From the NCBI GenBank assembly GCA_010015805.1, contig ML978134.1, positions 124,001 through 188,000 on the forward strand: a DNA stretch of 64,000 nucleotides. The letters run 5' to 3'. The notes beneath the pieces were generated by a model. The model worked only from the letters and a program-made list of their open reading frames with translations. It did not search any database and was not told the DNA's origin. Source of the DNA: Rhizodiscina lignyota (lineage: Eukaryota; Ascomycota; Dothideomycetes; Aulographales; Rhizodiscinaceae). The translations under genes and the position numbers were made by a program. Shown here in pieces: positions 55,579 through 64,000 of the stretch; the stretch's first letter is position 1, and each line of letters begins with the position of its first letter.

Positions 55579-58231
55579 TATCAATGAGATCTTCATGCGT
55601 AAGGGGAGGAGAAGAGTGAGGTTGAGAGAACAAGGTATAAGGTTGAAAGGAAGAAGTGTGGGGTGTATATAGCATTAGGCAGCCGCGAAAGATCGAAGAG
55701 AAGGCTTCAGATCTCAAACGAGTGAATTGAAGGCAGCAGTTTAGTAAACTGCAGAAACTGAAGCACAAGTGAAGTAACCGACCAAGTTAATTTGTTGGCG
55801 GTTATAAATGGCGTAGCGAGTGAATGTTACGACTTCTACGACATAGGGTACTGAGAAGTTTAAGGAGGCGGAGATGGCGCGTTGAACCAGCGGGCTCGAG
55901 TCAGATACCAGGGAACCTGGATTGATACTGGGAGCTAGGTACACTCCCAGCACAAGCGGAGGGCAGTTGGAGGTTGGTTGAAGTTGTGAATCGTCACGCT
56001 CCAGAATGCGCAAATTGACAAATTCGAAGGAGTTCGCTCGCAATTTTCGGCGGCTCTAGCAAGAGCAGGTTCATGAATCGTAGTGGTTCGAGGCCAGATT
56101 TGCCATGATCAAGTGACGACAGCTAACATGATCAATGCCATGTTAGTACACCCGACTGAGACAGTGGGAATCAATCCATTAACAATTTGCTGAAGTCGGA
56201 GTCTTACGGCTTGATACACTTCCAGCATGAGCAAACTGATAGGTTCTGGCAGGTTTGCCGGCGGACAGAGTCCGCTCAAGTTGGAACAGCTAATACAGCC
56301 AGCGGCGCAAAGCTTTAACCCAGTCAGGAACTGTTGCCCTGGCGTCTTCGCCTCTATTTTGAAGATTTCGATACATCCGCTGTTAAGCACACAGAGAAGC
56401 AGCAGGACAGAAAATCAAGGAGATTGATCGAGGAGAGAAACCTACGAGGAGACAAAAGGCGACATGTGCGAGATATATGCAGTGCAGAGTGCTGACGTCG
56501 GTGGCGTGGCGGCGCACCTTACAGCTCCTGACATCTGCAGCTCCTCCGTGTAAATGTATGTAGTGAAAGGCAACCGTGACATAATTGCGACTTTAATATG
56601 GAGCATAGACGTTGAATTTGTTGTTGAAATGCACATATTTTTAACACTTGCACCTTTGGCATAGATATTTTCACACGCCCAATTCGGCAATGTATATTTG
56701 GCTTTGCGATGCCTCAAGAAGCATCATCATTACCACAGTGAGGTGCTGTGCTCATGGGAAGGCCAACATATGTCTAAGTCTCGAAAGATTGATTGTGAAT
56801 TCGACAAAAACAATGTCATTCACTTGCCGGACACGCATCAAATGGACAGGATCCCTCAACATGTCTAAGCGTAGACCTCGAACGCTTTGCCCAAACCAGC
56901 GAGGACGAAGATAAAGAAATGGATGGATACCAGTATTTTCCGTTCATTCTTCCAGGATGGATTTCTCGAGCCTCGCGTGGCAAGCAAAGTCAGTCGTCGT
57001 TCAACATTCTCCAGGCAATTGACAGACAAGCGTTGCGAGTAATTCCGAATCATTTCCCTGGGTAGGTACGTATATTCCTCTTTCCGTTCGTTCTTCGGGT
57101 ATCCACATCGATGGATGCTGTTGTCAATCTACGGTTGGCATCAACTTTATACAGTCTAAAGCCTTCGCCGCACCTTTATATGACTCTAGCACGGCATAGT
57201 TGGGATATACCAAGTTCGTGCCCAGTCCGATGTGGCAACTTTTGATCGGTAGCCGTAAGTGAATAGTCGGGGAGCTGATCGAATGTATGCATTGTGTCGG
57301 CGTCCAAGGTACGTTGCAATCACAAGCGATAGTCATCGTCAGCTTCGAATCCACTTGCCTCCAGGTTGTCGCGATTCTGGCTTTGATGATAACTTATGCA
57401 ATTTGGTGTTACAAACACTGTCTGCAAGGACACATTCGGGATGAGCCTTCAATGTGGATTAGGCTATCTCACAGCCAACAAACATTGCTGACGAGAGACA
57501 GGTTGGAGTAACCATTACACGAAAGACTAGGCTGTTGTCGACGGATTTATTTCCCCGGTGATGCTCTTGATAGTAACGACTGTTGACTTTACTCTAACGG
57601 GTATGGTGCTATTCATCTTCTTTGTGGAGTCCCACTGGAGACGGACGAAGAATGCGGAAGTCCACCAATTCTAGAGTATCTCGTCAGCCCTTGAAGTTAC
57701 AAGGCTATGTGATCATCCCGCGGTCGGATGATAGAATCTAGCCCTCGAATCATTGTGTGAGACAAATAGTAATATGTGGGTATTCGTATTGGCTTCGGTC
57801 GCTTCTTCTGTCGCCGTGGCCCGTGTGGGCTGCAAAATAAGGTATGGTCACGGAGCATTTGGCCTTCGGGTCGTCATTATTCGGGCTCTTGATGTTCTGC
57901 ATGCTTAGGGATTCTGGAAATGGAATAATGCTTTTGCAGTGAGTAAAAGGCCTCACTTGAGTTAATTCCACGTGGATACAGAAGAGTGAAGGTGATGCGA
58001 AGTGCCGCTGAAGACGAGCAGCTGCCCCACGGTCCAAGATCTCCGGCCGCCGAACCCCTGAACACCCAACAACTGCCGATGCGGTCCAACGCTCAAATGT
58101 CATGAACAACTGATCGTCCGATGGCAAACCACAGCTCATAAATGTGTTGGCCATGCTCTATTCACTACCGAAAGCGAGAAAGCCCTCAATCTCTCAATTG
58201 AGGCATCGTGCATTGTTAATTCCTGCTCGCA
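55579..58231. other. Long stretch without a supportable gene
   Basis: About 2.65 kb between the PHD gene and the dioxygenase. Frames at 55741-56043, 56109-56390 and 57750-58154 on the minus strand are short and unrecognised. The last ends close to the dioxygenase promoter. No tRNA, repeat array or mobile element was recognised. Confidence 0.45.
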
Positions 58232-59472
58232 ATGGCCACAGAAACGCAGACTGAGCCCGCGCCACCGGGCTTCAAGCAATGGAAACAAGATATCACCAAT
58301 GGCGTAAGCTTTCTAACAAAATGGAAAATGTATTTGACCAAGCTGATTGGAGCGCAAATAGGCAATAAGTCGTGAGCCTTCGCCGAACCGTGGCGCCTCC
58401 GTTCCAGATACCAAAGCTATCGGTGACGATCGAGAGAGCATCACACAATGGCGGCAAAGAAACAACATCGATCCTTCGAAGCAAGTACGGCTCGTCAAAT
58501 TGGCACATATGCGATACCAGCACCCCGACCTTGCCCAGATCACCACATTCTTGCGCGACTTTGGCATGCATGTTGTCAAGAGAACAGAAGACAAGATATG
58601 GTACAGGGGTTATGGTCCAGATCAATATGTCTACTATGCGCAGAAGGGACCAAAAAAGTTTATGGGAGGAACATATGAAGTGGAGAGTTATGAGGACTTG
58701 GAGAAGGCCTCGAAGATTGAGGGCGCCACCCAAATTGAGAAGCTGGATGATGCGCCCGGAGGTGGCTACCTAGTATCAGTGAACGATCCAGAGGGCTTCC
58801 CAGTCAACTTCATGTTTGGACAAGAGCCAGCCGAGACAGGAAAGCTCCCAGAGAAGCTTTTGTACAACTTTGAAGAAGATAAGCCGCGGGTTCGGGAATT
58901 CCAGCGCTTTCAACCTGGCCCCGCCGCCGTTCATAAGGTTTGTTTCGAGTGTTATGCATGTATTAGTTTCTTGCTAATAATCTTATCAGCTTGGCCACTA
59001 TGGATTGTGCGTGCTGAACTTCGACGACCAGATGAAGTGGTACACACAGAATTTCAACCTCGTGCCAACGGACTTCCTCCATGTTCCCGGCGAGGGAGGG
59101 AAGAACAAGAATGTGGCTCTCTTTGCCCACATCGACAGGGGACAGGGCTATGTCGACCACCATACATTCTTCATGTCAACAAATCCAACGTCACATGTTC
59201 ACCACTGCTCATTCGAAGTACACGATTTCGACACACAACAGCTCGGTCACGCATGGCTGGATAAGAAAGGATACACCTCAGTTTGGGGCGTTGGACGCCA
59301 TATCCTCGGCAGTCAGTTATTCGACTACTGGTGGGATACAACTGGTAATATGGTCGAGCATTACGCGGACGGCGATCAGATCAACGAAGATACCCCAATT
59401 AGTTACGGTCCTGCAGGGCACGAGAGTCTCGCTATCTGGGGTCCAGAAGTACCCAAGTGGTTCCTGGATTAG
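58232..59472 (+). CDS. Type I extradiol dioxygenase (glyoxalase fold)
   Basis: Three exons (58232-58303, 58362-58937, 58990-59472) give 376 residues. Two vicinal-oxygen-chelate domains are visible. The N-terminal one (about 50-200) begins RLVKLAHMRYQHPDLAQITT. The C-terminal one (217-376) begins LGHYGLCVLNFDDQMKWYTQ. All three iron ligands of type I extradiol enzymes are present: His219 (LGHYGL), a His in SHVHHCSFEV (287/288) and Glu339 in WWDTTGNMVEHYADGDQI. Such enzymes open catechol rings next to the hydroxyls (meta cleavage). It faces a fumarylacetoacetate-hydrolase-family gene and lies by an FAD hydroxylase, so a ring-opening role in a short pathway is likely. A non-catabolic VOC dioxygenase function is the alternative. 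Confidence 0.9.
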
Positions 59473-59609
59473 CCGCCACAGATTTGCGCTAACGTTTCTT
59501 AATATTATGAAGATACTGATTTGAATTATAACATATCATATCTCGAAATTTGAATCACATGAGGGCTGAGACAGATATCCCTTCTCCATGTACTTATTCC
59601 TCGACGTTC

Positions 59610-60577
59610 TCAGTATTCTTCGTATCGAACCTCGTTTACCAAGGTACCAATCTTCTCGATTTCGATCCTGATGTCTCCTCCGTCTTCCAACACCACGCGT
59701 GGCTGGCGGAAGAAGCCGATTCCAGCCGGAGTGCCGGTCAAGAAGATTGTACCCGCTTCTAACGTTGTGCCCTGCGATAGGTAAGAGATCTGCTTCTTGA
59801 TATCAAATATCATGTCTTTCGTGTGACCATCTTGAACGGTCTGTCCATTGTAGATGGCCTTGATCCCAAGCGTCTGTGGATCTTTAATTACGCTGCTTGA
59901 GACGAGGACCGGACCTACAAGCTATGAGATCTTCTGAAAGAGTACTCAATCGAACTAAACTGACCGATTGGACAAGAGTTGTCTAAACCCTTGGACATTG
60001 ACCACTGAGTTGTAATCATCTGCAGCGTTCGTGCTGACACATCATTCGAAGAAGTGTAGCCAAGCACGTAGTCGAGAGCCTCGTCTTCTGGAATATCACG
60101 ACCGCTCTTGCCTATGACGAGACATAGCTCTGCCTCATAGTCACTCGTGCCATCTTGAGCGCATTTCGGAATGGTAATTGCTGCCGGCCAGGGGTCGGTC
60201 AGTGAGCTACGAGGCTTGGTGAATAAGATCGGAGCTTTTGGCAGTGCCATATTTGCTTCCTGCGCGGCTCATTCAGCATATGATCTTATATCGGCGACTG
60301 GAAGTGGTCTTACTGCCGCATGATCCTTGTAATTGAGCCCAAGGCATCGAATATAGCTGCATTGCTCCCGGCTTACAGGCGAAAGGAGCTTCTTAACAGT
60401 GTAGACATGCTTGGTGATCTTTCCGCTGAAAATATCTCCGTTGATCAGATATGCTTTAATGTCAACGCCATTGACACTGTCCAGACCAACATCTCTTGAT
60501 ATGTCAACAAGCTGACCGAGATGAGTCTGGTCATCTTCGACCGCGACGAAGCGGATCAGGTGCGTCCACTCTGGCAT
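59610..60577 (-). CDS. Fumarylacetoacetate hydrolase family protein
   Basis: Three exons (60577-60314, 60259-59965, 59914-59610) give 287 residues, the usual size for the small (FAHD1/fumarylpyruvate-hydrolase-like) group. Signatures are CLGLNYKDHAAEANMALPKA, the metal-binding SDYEAELCLVIGKSGRDIPE, GYTSSNDVSARTLQ, FDIKKQISYLSQGTTLEAGT and FLTGTPAGIGFFRQP. Members hydrolyse the C-C bond of 1,3-diketo acids such as fumarylpyruvate, or decarboxylate oxaloacetate. Here it is convergent with the extradiol dioxygenase (137 bp) and divergent from the FAD hydroxylase (464 bp). Processing the ring-fission product is therefore the most likely job. The N-terminal 60 residues are a leader-like cap. Confidence 0.92.
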
Positions 60578-61041
60578 GCTGGAAAATTGTAAATTCGATG
60601 ATGTTGAAGACTACAGAACTTCGCGGCTAAAATAATTTGTGTACCTGACCGGGTCTTTACCATCGTCGGCAGTTGTTTTCGCTGTCTTCTATTTGCGCCG
60701 ACCAAATTGCGGAGATGGCCCGCAATCAGCGAATCGTCCGTGTGGGGACAATTCGCCCGCCTCGCATCTGCACGTGCCTCCTCCTCTCTTACATACGAAA
60801 CCCCAGGAATTGGAATCAGGACCCTCGTCTTACATCTCTCTACCGCCACTCGCTGCACTCGCTGAGCAGTCTTACATCGACGAATCAGATAGGCTATTGA
60901 TCGTACCCCGGCACTAAGAAAAGACAGCTCGAACACAATGTTGCGCCGACTTTTTTCCCCTCCAGCTGGAGACTTATGTAGCACAGGACTGCAAATGCAG
61001 CCATCTCCAATTCAAGACCCAGAGTTGTAATCAACAACAGT
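60578..61041. promoter_or_regulatory. Shared divergent promoter of hydrolase and FAD hydroxylase
   Basis: 464 bp between the two start codons. Frames through it (60639-60917) have no features. The geometry suits coordinated induction; no operator was defined. Confidence 0.45.
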
Positions 61042-62928
61042 ATGGAAAATCCTCAAACCACCGATGTACTAATTTGCGGATGCGGACCAACCGGGGCACT
61101 GCTTTCCACATTACTAGGCCGATACGGCGTTCCAAACATTGTACTCGAACGTGAGCTTGAGATCACCCAAGACGCTCGCGGAGCCGGCCTTGATGAGGAT
61201 GGCATTCGTTATCTTCAAGCTTGCGGGATATACGACAAAGTCTTCACAGACATCGGCCATTGCATGGGCAATCTATTCTTTCTCAGCGGTGCACATCACG
61301 ACTTACACCGTAAACCGATGATGAAGATGACTTATAGTACGACTGAAGGGGGCACCGGACATCCAGGCTTCATATTCCACAAACAACCACGCATTGAGAA
61401 GCATCTTAGAGCAAAGATGGCAGCCTCAGGATTTTCCGAGTTGCGAGTTGGAGCGACAGTTTGCTCGATCAGAGAAGACGACGACTGGGTGTACGCTACG
61501 TATTCCGATCCTGAAGGCAAAGAGCACCATGTGCGGAGCAAATTCTTCGTCGGCTGTGATGGGAAAACTGGCTTTACACGGAAGATGTACCTGGAACCGC
61601 GCGGCGTCTCCTTGGACCGAGCACATAAAGTCACGTACGATGAAGTTTGGGTCGCTATGAATTTGAAGTTGTCACTACCAACGCCACAATCGCATCCAGA
61701 CTTTCCACTTTGGGCTAAAGGATACACGCCTCAAGAGGTCTATGACCTGTTCTTTCCGTTCAATTTCCGTTTTCTTTGCAATCCATCTCGAGCAGCAGTC
61801 TGCGGGCGACTGGGCCGTCCCGACGACCGACTCTGGCGCTTCGAGTTTGTCATCCTCCCGGGCGAAGACGGTGCGGAAATGGCGAGCGTAGAGTCTATTA
61901 GACGAGTTGTGTATCCATATCTCAAGCACCCTGGGCGACGATATGGCCTCAGCAAGGACGTCTCTTATCCCGAAGACTGCATAGAAGTGCTAAGAAGCCG
62001 CCCATTCCTTTTCAATGCTCGAAGCTGCAACAAATGGGCCCTCGATCGAGTCATACTAGCTGGGGATGCTGCCCACGTCTTTCCTCCCTTTGGGGGCCAA
62101 GGCATAGCCTCTGGTTTTCGCGATGCCATTTCTCTCGCCTGGAGGCTTGTCCTTGCTACCCAACAAGCGTCATCAAACGGCCAACCTCCAGACTTTCGTA
62201 GACTCTTCCTCGGGTGGTATTCGGAAAGAAAGCAGCAACTGGATGACTCCCTCGCTGCTACGGTCGAGAATGGTAACTACGTTACCGCAACTGACCCCCT
62301 CCAGATTTTCATTCGAGACTGGAGTCTCTGGTTTATGCAATTGATTCCGAGCTGGAGGCACTGGCTTGAGCTCGGCGGCCGTCGAGATGGAATGACAAAA
62401 TATCGCTGGGAGGCCGACAAGGACATGGTCTTTTTACCAGAGCTTTCCGGTGGCGTCAATTGTCCTCAGGTGTACTGCCGTCAGATAAGCAAAGATGCGC
62501 GGGTGCAATTCACGGACGATGTCATCTTTGCTCACGACAAGGCAGCTTTATTCCAGGTCCTTGTACTCCTACCCGATATACATCAACTCGACGAAGTTAC
62601 TGAGGCTCTGAAAGGAATCGAAGATGTATCCAGTTGCATACTAAGGGCAAATGAAGCGACTATCATTATTCAGTCGACGACGACCTTGCCATATCACGAA
62701 GCTGATGTAGCAGTATATCGTCTTGCTTCCGGAGAAGAGTTTGCAAATGACGAGTTCTTGTGCGGAGGCCGACCCAAACCAGAAGGTTACGACCCGCATC
62801 GGATTTCGAAGGAGGTCAGCGGTAGACGATATGTCATCCTCCGTCCAGATCGCTTTGTGTTCGCCGCATGTAATACGAAAGATGAGCTCCACGCCGCGGC
62901 CAAACAGCTCGCTCTACTCGCTATATAG
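61042..62928 (+). CDS. FAD-dependent aromatic hydroxylase, MhpA/phenol-hydroxylase-like
   Basis: An intron-free 628-residue frame. The dinucleotide-binding fingerprint is TTDVLICGCGPTGALLSTLL (about 6-25), the middle motif GCDGKTGFTR (about 170-179), and LAGDAAHVFPPFGGQGIASG (about 338-357). A C-terminal thioredoxin-like region follows. Length and order fit 3-(3-hydroxyphenyl)propionate hydroxylase-type monooxygenases, which add a hydroxyl ortho to a phenolic group using NAD(P)H and oxygen. The acceptor aromatic ring cannot be told from sequence alone. Lying next to an extradiol dioxygenase and a C-C hydrolase, it would supply the catechol for ring opening. Codon use and GC look like the neighbours, so no sign of recent transfer is visible to me. 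Confidence 0.93.
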   Translation: MENPQTTDVLICGCGPTGALLSTLLGRYGVPNIVLERELEITQDARGAGLDEDGIRYLQACGIYDKVFTDIGHCMGNLFFLSGAHHDLHRKPMMKMTYSTTEGGTGHPGFIFHKQPRIEKHLRAKMAASGFSELRVGATVCSIREDDDWVYATYSDPEGKEHHVRSKFFVGCDGKTGFTRKMYLEPRGVSLDRAHKVTYDEVWVAMNLKLSLPTPQSHPDFPLWAKGYTPQEVYDLFFPFNFRFLCNPSRAAVCGRLGRPDDRLWRFEFVILPGEDGAEMASVESIRRVVYPYLKHPGRRYGLSKDVSYPEDCIEVLRSRPFLFNARSCNKWALDRVILAGDAAHVFPPFGGQGIASGFRDAISLAWRLVLATQQASSNGQPPDFRRLFLGWYSERKQQLDDSLAATVENGNYVTATDPLQIFIRDWSLWFMQLIPSWRHWLELGGRRDGMTKYRWEADKDMVFLPELSGGVNCPQVYCRQISKDARVQFTDDVIFAHDKAALFQVLVLLPDIHQLDEVTEALKGIEDVSSCILRANEATIIIQSTTTLPYHEADVAVYRLASGEEFANDEFLCGGRPKPEGYDPHRISKEVSGRRYVILRPDRFVFAACNTKDELHAAAKQLALLAI

Positions 62929-63531
62929 TATCAAAACCGGATCTCAGAAGTGAACAATCGATTGTCCCCCACGAAATGAGGCATTGATTGAATAAGCAGC
63001 CGGATCTTCGGCGGTCCAATTTCGGTCTCGGGTGTTGGAGTACTAAAGAGGTGAGCTTACCTGGGCCCCCATCATAAATTTCAACTAGTTACAAGAAGAT
63101 TGTATGATATAATAGAGAATTTCCTGATATGTAATAGCCAAACCATTTGATTCGATGCTCTCAATGCCCTTCAAAGATGCGATCCTGAATGGTTATTGCT
63201 GACATTCATATCATGACTGTTATGAGCTTACTTGGCAGGTCTTCCTTCTTTGGATGTAGATAGGTATGGAAAGATCTAACTATTCAAGCGTTTGCGGCCG
63301 CCTACGAGCTCAAAACTCGTGCGGAAACAAGCCACTCCCGCCGCTACAGTTCTTTTATCCGCACATGCATGTATATTCCTAACACTTCCCCACATCCAGA
63401 ATGCCGGAAGAAACATTCTGCCATAATTAGTTATATTACTTACAGGTAGTCAAAATGTCGATTTCGAGGCTGCAATACAAATTGCCAGCCATAAAAACAA
63501 GTCGCAGTCCACACCGCTGCTAGACAAGACC
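62929..63531. other. Intergenic region
   Basis: About 600 bp between the hydroxylase and the carboxylesterase. It holds the esterase promoter; nothing else was seen. Confidence 0.4.
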
Positions 63532-64000
63532 ATGGCGACATTCTCTTTCAAACACCCAGAGCTGGGCGAGATACGTACCCATGATTACGACGGGGTCCTT
63601 GAGCTACTTGGGCTTAAGTATGCATCTCTCGAGGATCGATTTGCACCGGCCGAACTGGTTGAGGCGACCTCTGGAGAATCTCTCGATGCGACCAAATACG
63701 GGCCCCAAGTGCTGTCACCTCTACAAGGCATAGATATAGAGCGCGGTCTCATTCAGCAAGCCTTGCCAAATCCTGAGTTTCCAGGTGTGTCCGACAGTAA
63801 TGGCTTAAATTTAAACATTACATCGCCCACTGGAGGCTCCAAGCTTCCAGTCGTGGTCTTCATCCATGGTGGTGCTTTCGGAATCGGTGCAAACTGGTAC
63901 CCTCATTATGATTTCAAACGTCTAGTTCGAATGTCAATCGAGCAGGGCATGCCTATAATTGGCATCACTATCAAGTCCGTTAATGATGACTTCTATTGAG
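63532..64000 (+). CDS. Type B carboxylesterase, N-terminal part
   Basis: The first exon (63532-63974) encodes 147 residues: MATFSFKHPELGEIRTHDYD, then the typical ..GLKYASLEDRFAPAE.., SNGLNLNITSPTGGSKLPVV and the oxyanion-hole motif VFIHGGAFGIG, ending PIIGITI. A donor (GTCCGT at 63975) fits the expected Tyr-Arg-Leu continuation of the family after Thr-Ile-Asn. The in-frame stop shortly after lies in the intron. The catalytic Ser and the rest lie outside the window. No signal peptide is seen, so an intracellular enzyme is likely. Beside the aromatic-catabolism genes it might release phenolic acids from esters, which is inference. Confidence 0.85.

Noticed and set aside
57750-58154. 134-codon minus frame divergent from the dioxygenase
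   Set aside because: No recognisable domain; frame of this length is expected by chance in this GC range.
1-64000. CRISPR array, bacterial operons or insertion sequences
   Set aside because: No regularly spaced repeats, and gene structure is plainly eukaryotic.

Overview
The window looks like nuclear DNA of a filamentous ascomycete (Pezizomycotina). Most protein genes are interrupted by 50-120 nt GT..AG introns. The gene set includes a CFEM protein, a BYS1-type secreted protein, a bZIP/DUF3425-type regulator, a Cdc12/AspC septin and a Trk-type potassium transporter. One tRNA gene carries a short canonical intron. I cannot fix the class or species from the sequence. Exon structures were assembled by hand from reading frames, splice consensus and family fit.

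Layout. 1-7 kb: a partial secreted protein, a three-unit degenerate tandem repeat, an F-box-like protein with an acidic repeat tail, then about 3 kb with no supportable gene. 7-14 kb: a zinc alcohol dehydrogenase, an RS/RD-rich disordered protein, a 66-residue protein starting in an 11-nt exon, a GST fused to a CmcJ/AsaB-like oxygenase, and a small membrane protein. 14-22 kb: tRNA-Cys(GCA), a sugar transporter, a MORG1/WDR83 beta-propeller, a CFEM protein and septin CDC12. 23-40 kb: a cytochrome P450, PWP2, acetoacetyl-CoA synthetase, a DEAD-box helicase, a bZIP regulator convergent with an alpha/beta hydrolase, and a BCS1-like AAA ATPase. 40-50 kb: a lactonase-like propeller with a frame break, a GDSG-motif protein divergent from a tail-anchored protein, a partial copy of that protein's tail, and a TRK transporter. 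50-56 kb: a BYS1-type protein, an SDR enzyme, and a PHD-finger protein with an in-frame TGA. 58-64 kb: an extradiol dioxygenase, a fumarylacetoacetate-hydrolase-family enzyme, an MhpA-like FAD monooxygenase and the start of a carboxylesterase.

How the genes fit together. Most are unlinked housekeeping functions (ribosome biogenesis, septins, potassium uptake). The exception is the right end, 58.2-64 kb. Hydroxylase, extradiol ring-cleavage dioxygenase and C-C hydrolase lie side by side, which suggests a meta-cleavage route for a phenolic compound, with an esterase possibly releasing the substrate. This is unusual because fungi normally use intradiol, gentisate or homogentisate routes. Other points worth a second look are the GST-oxygenase fusion, the repeat array next to the first gene, the TGA in front of the PHD finger, the lactonase frame break, and the divergent GDSG/tail-anchored pair with its duplicated tail.
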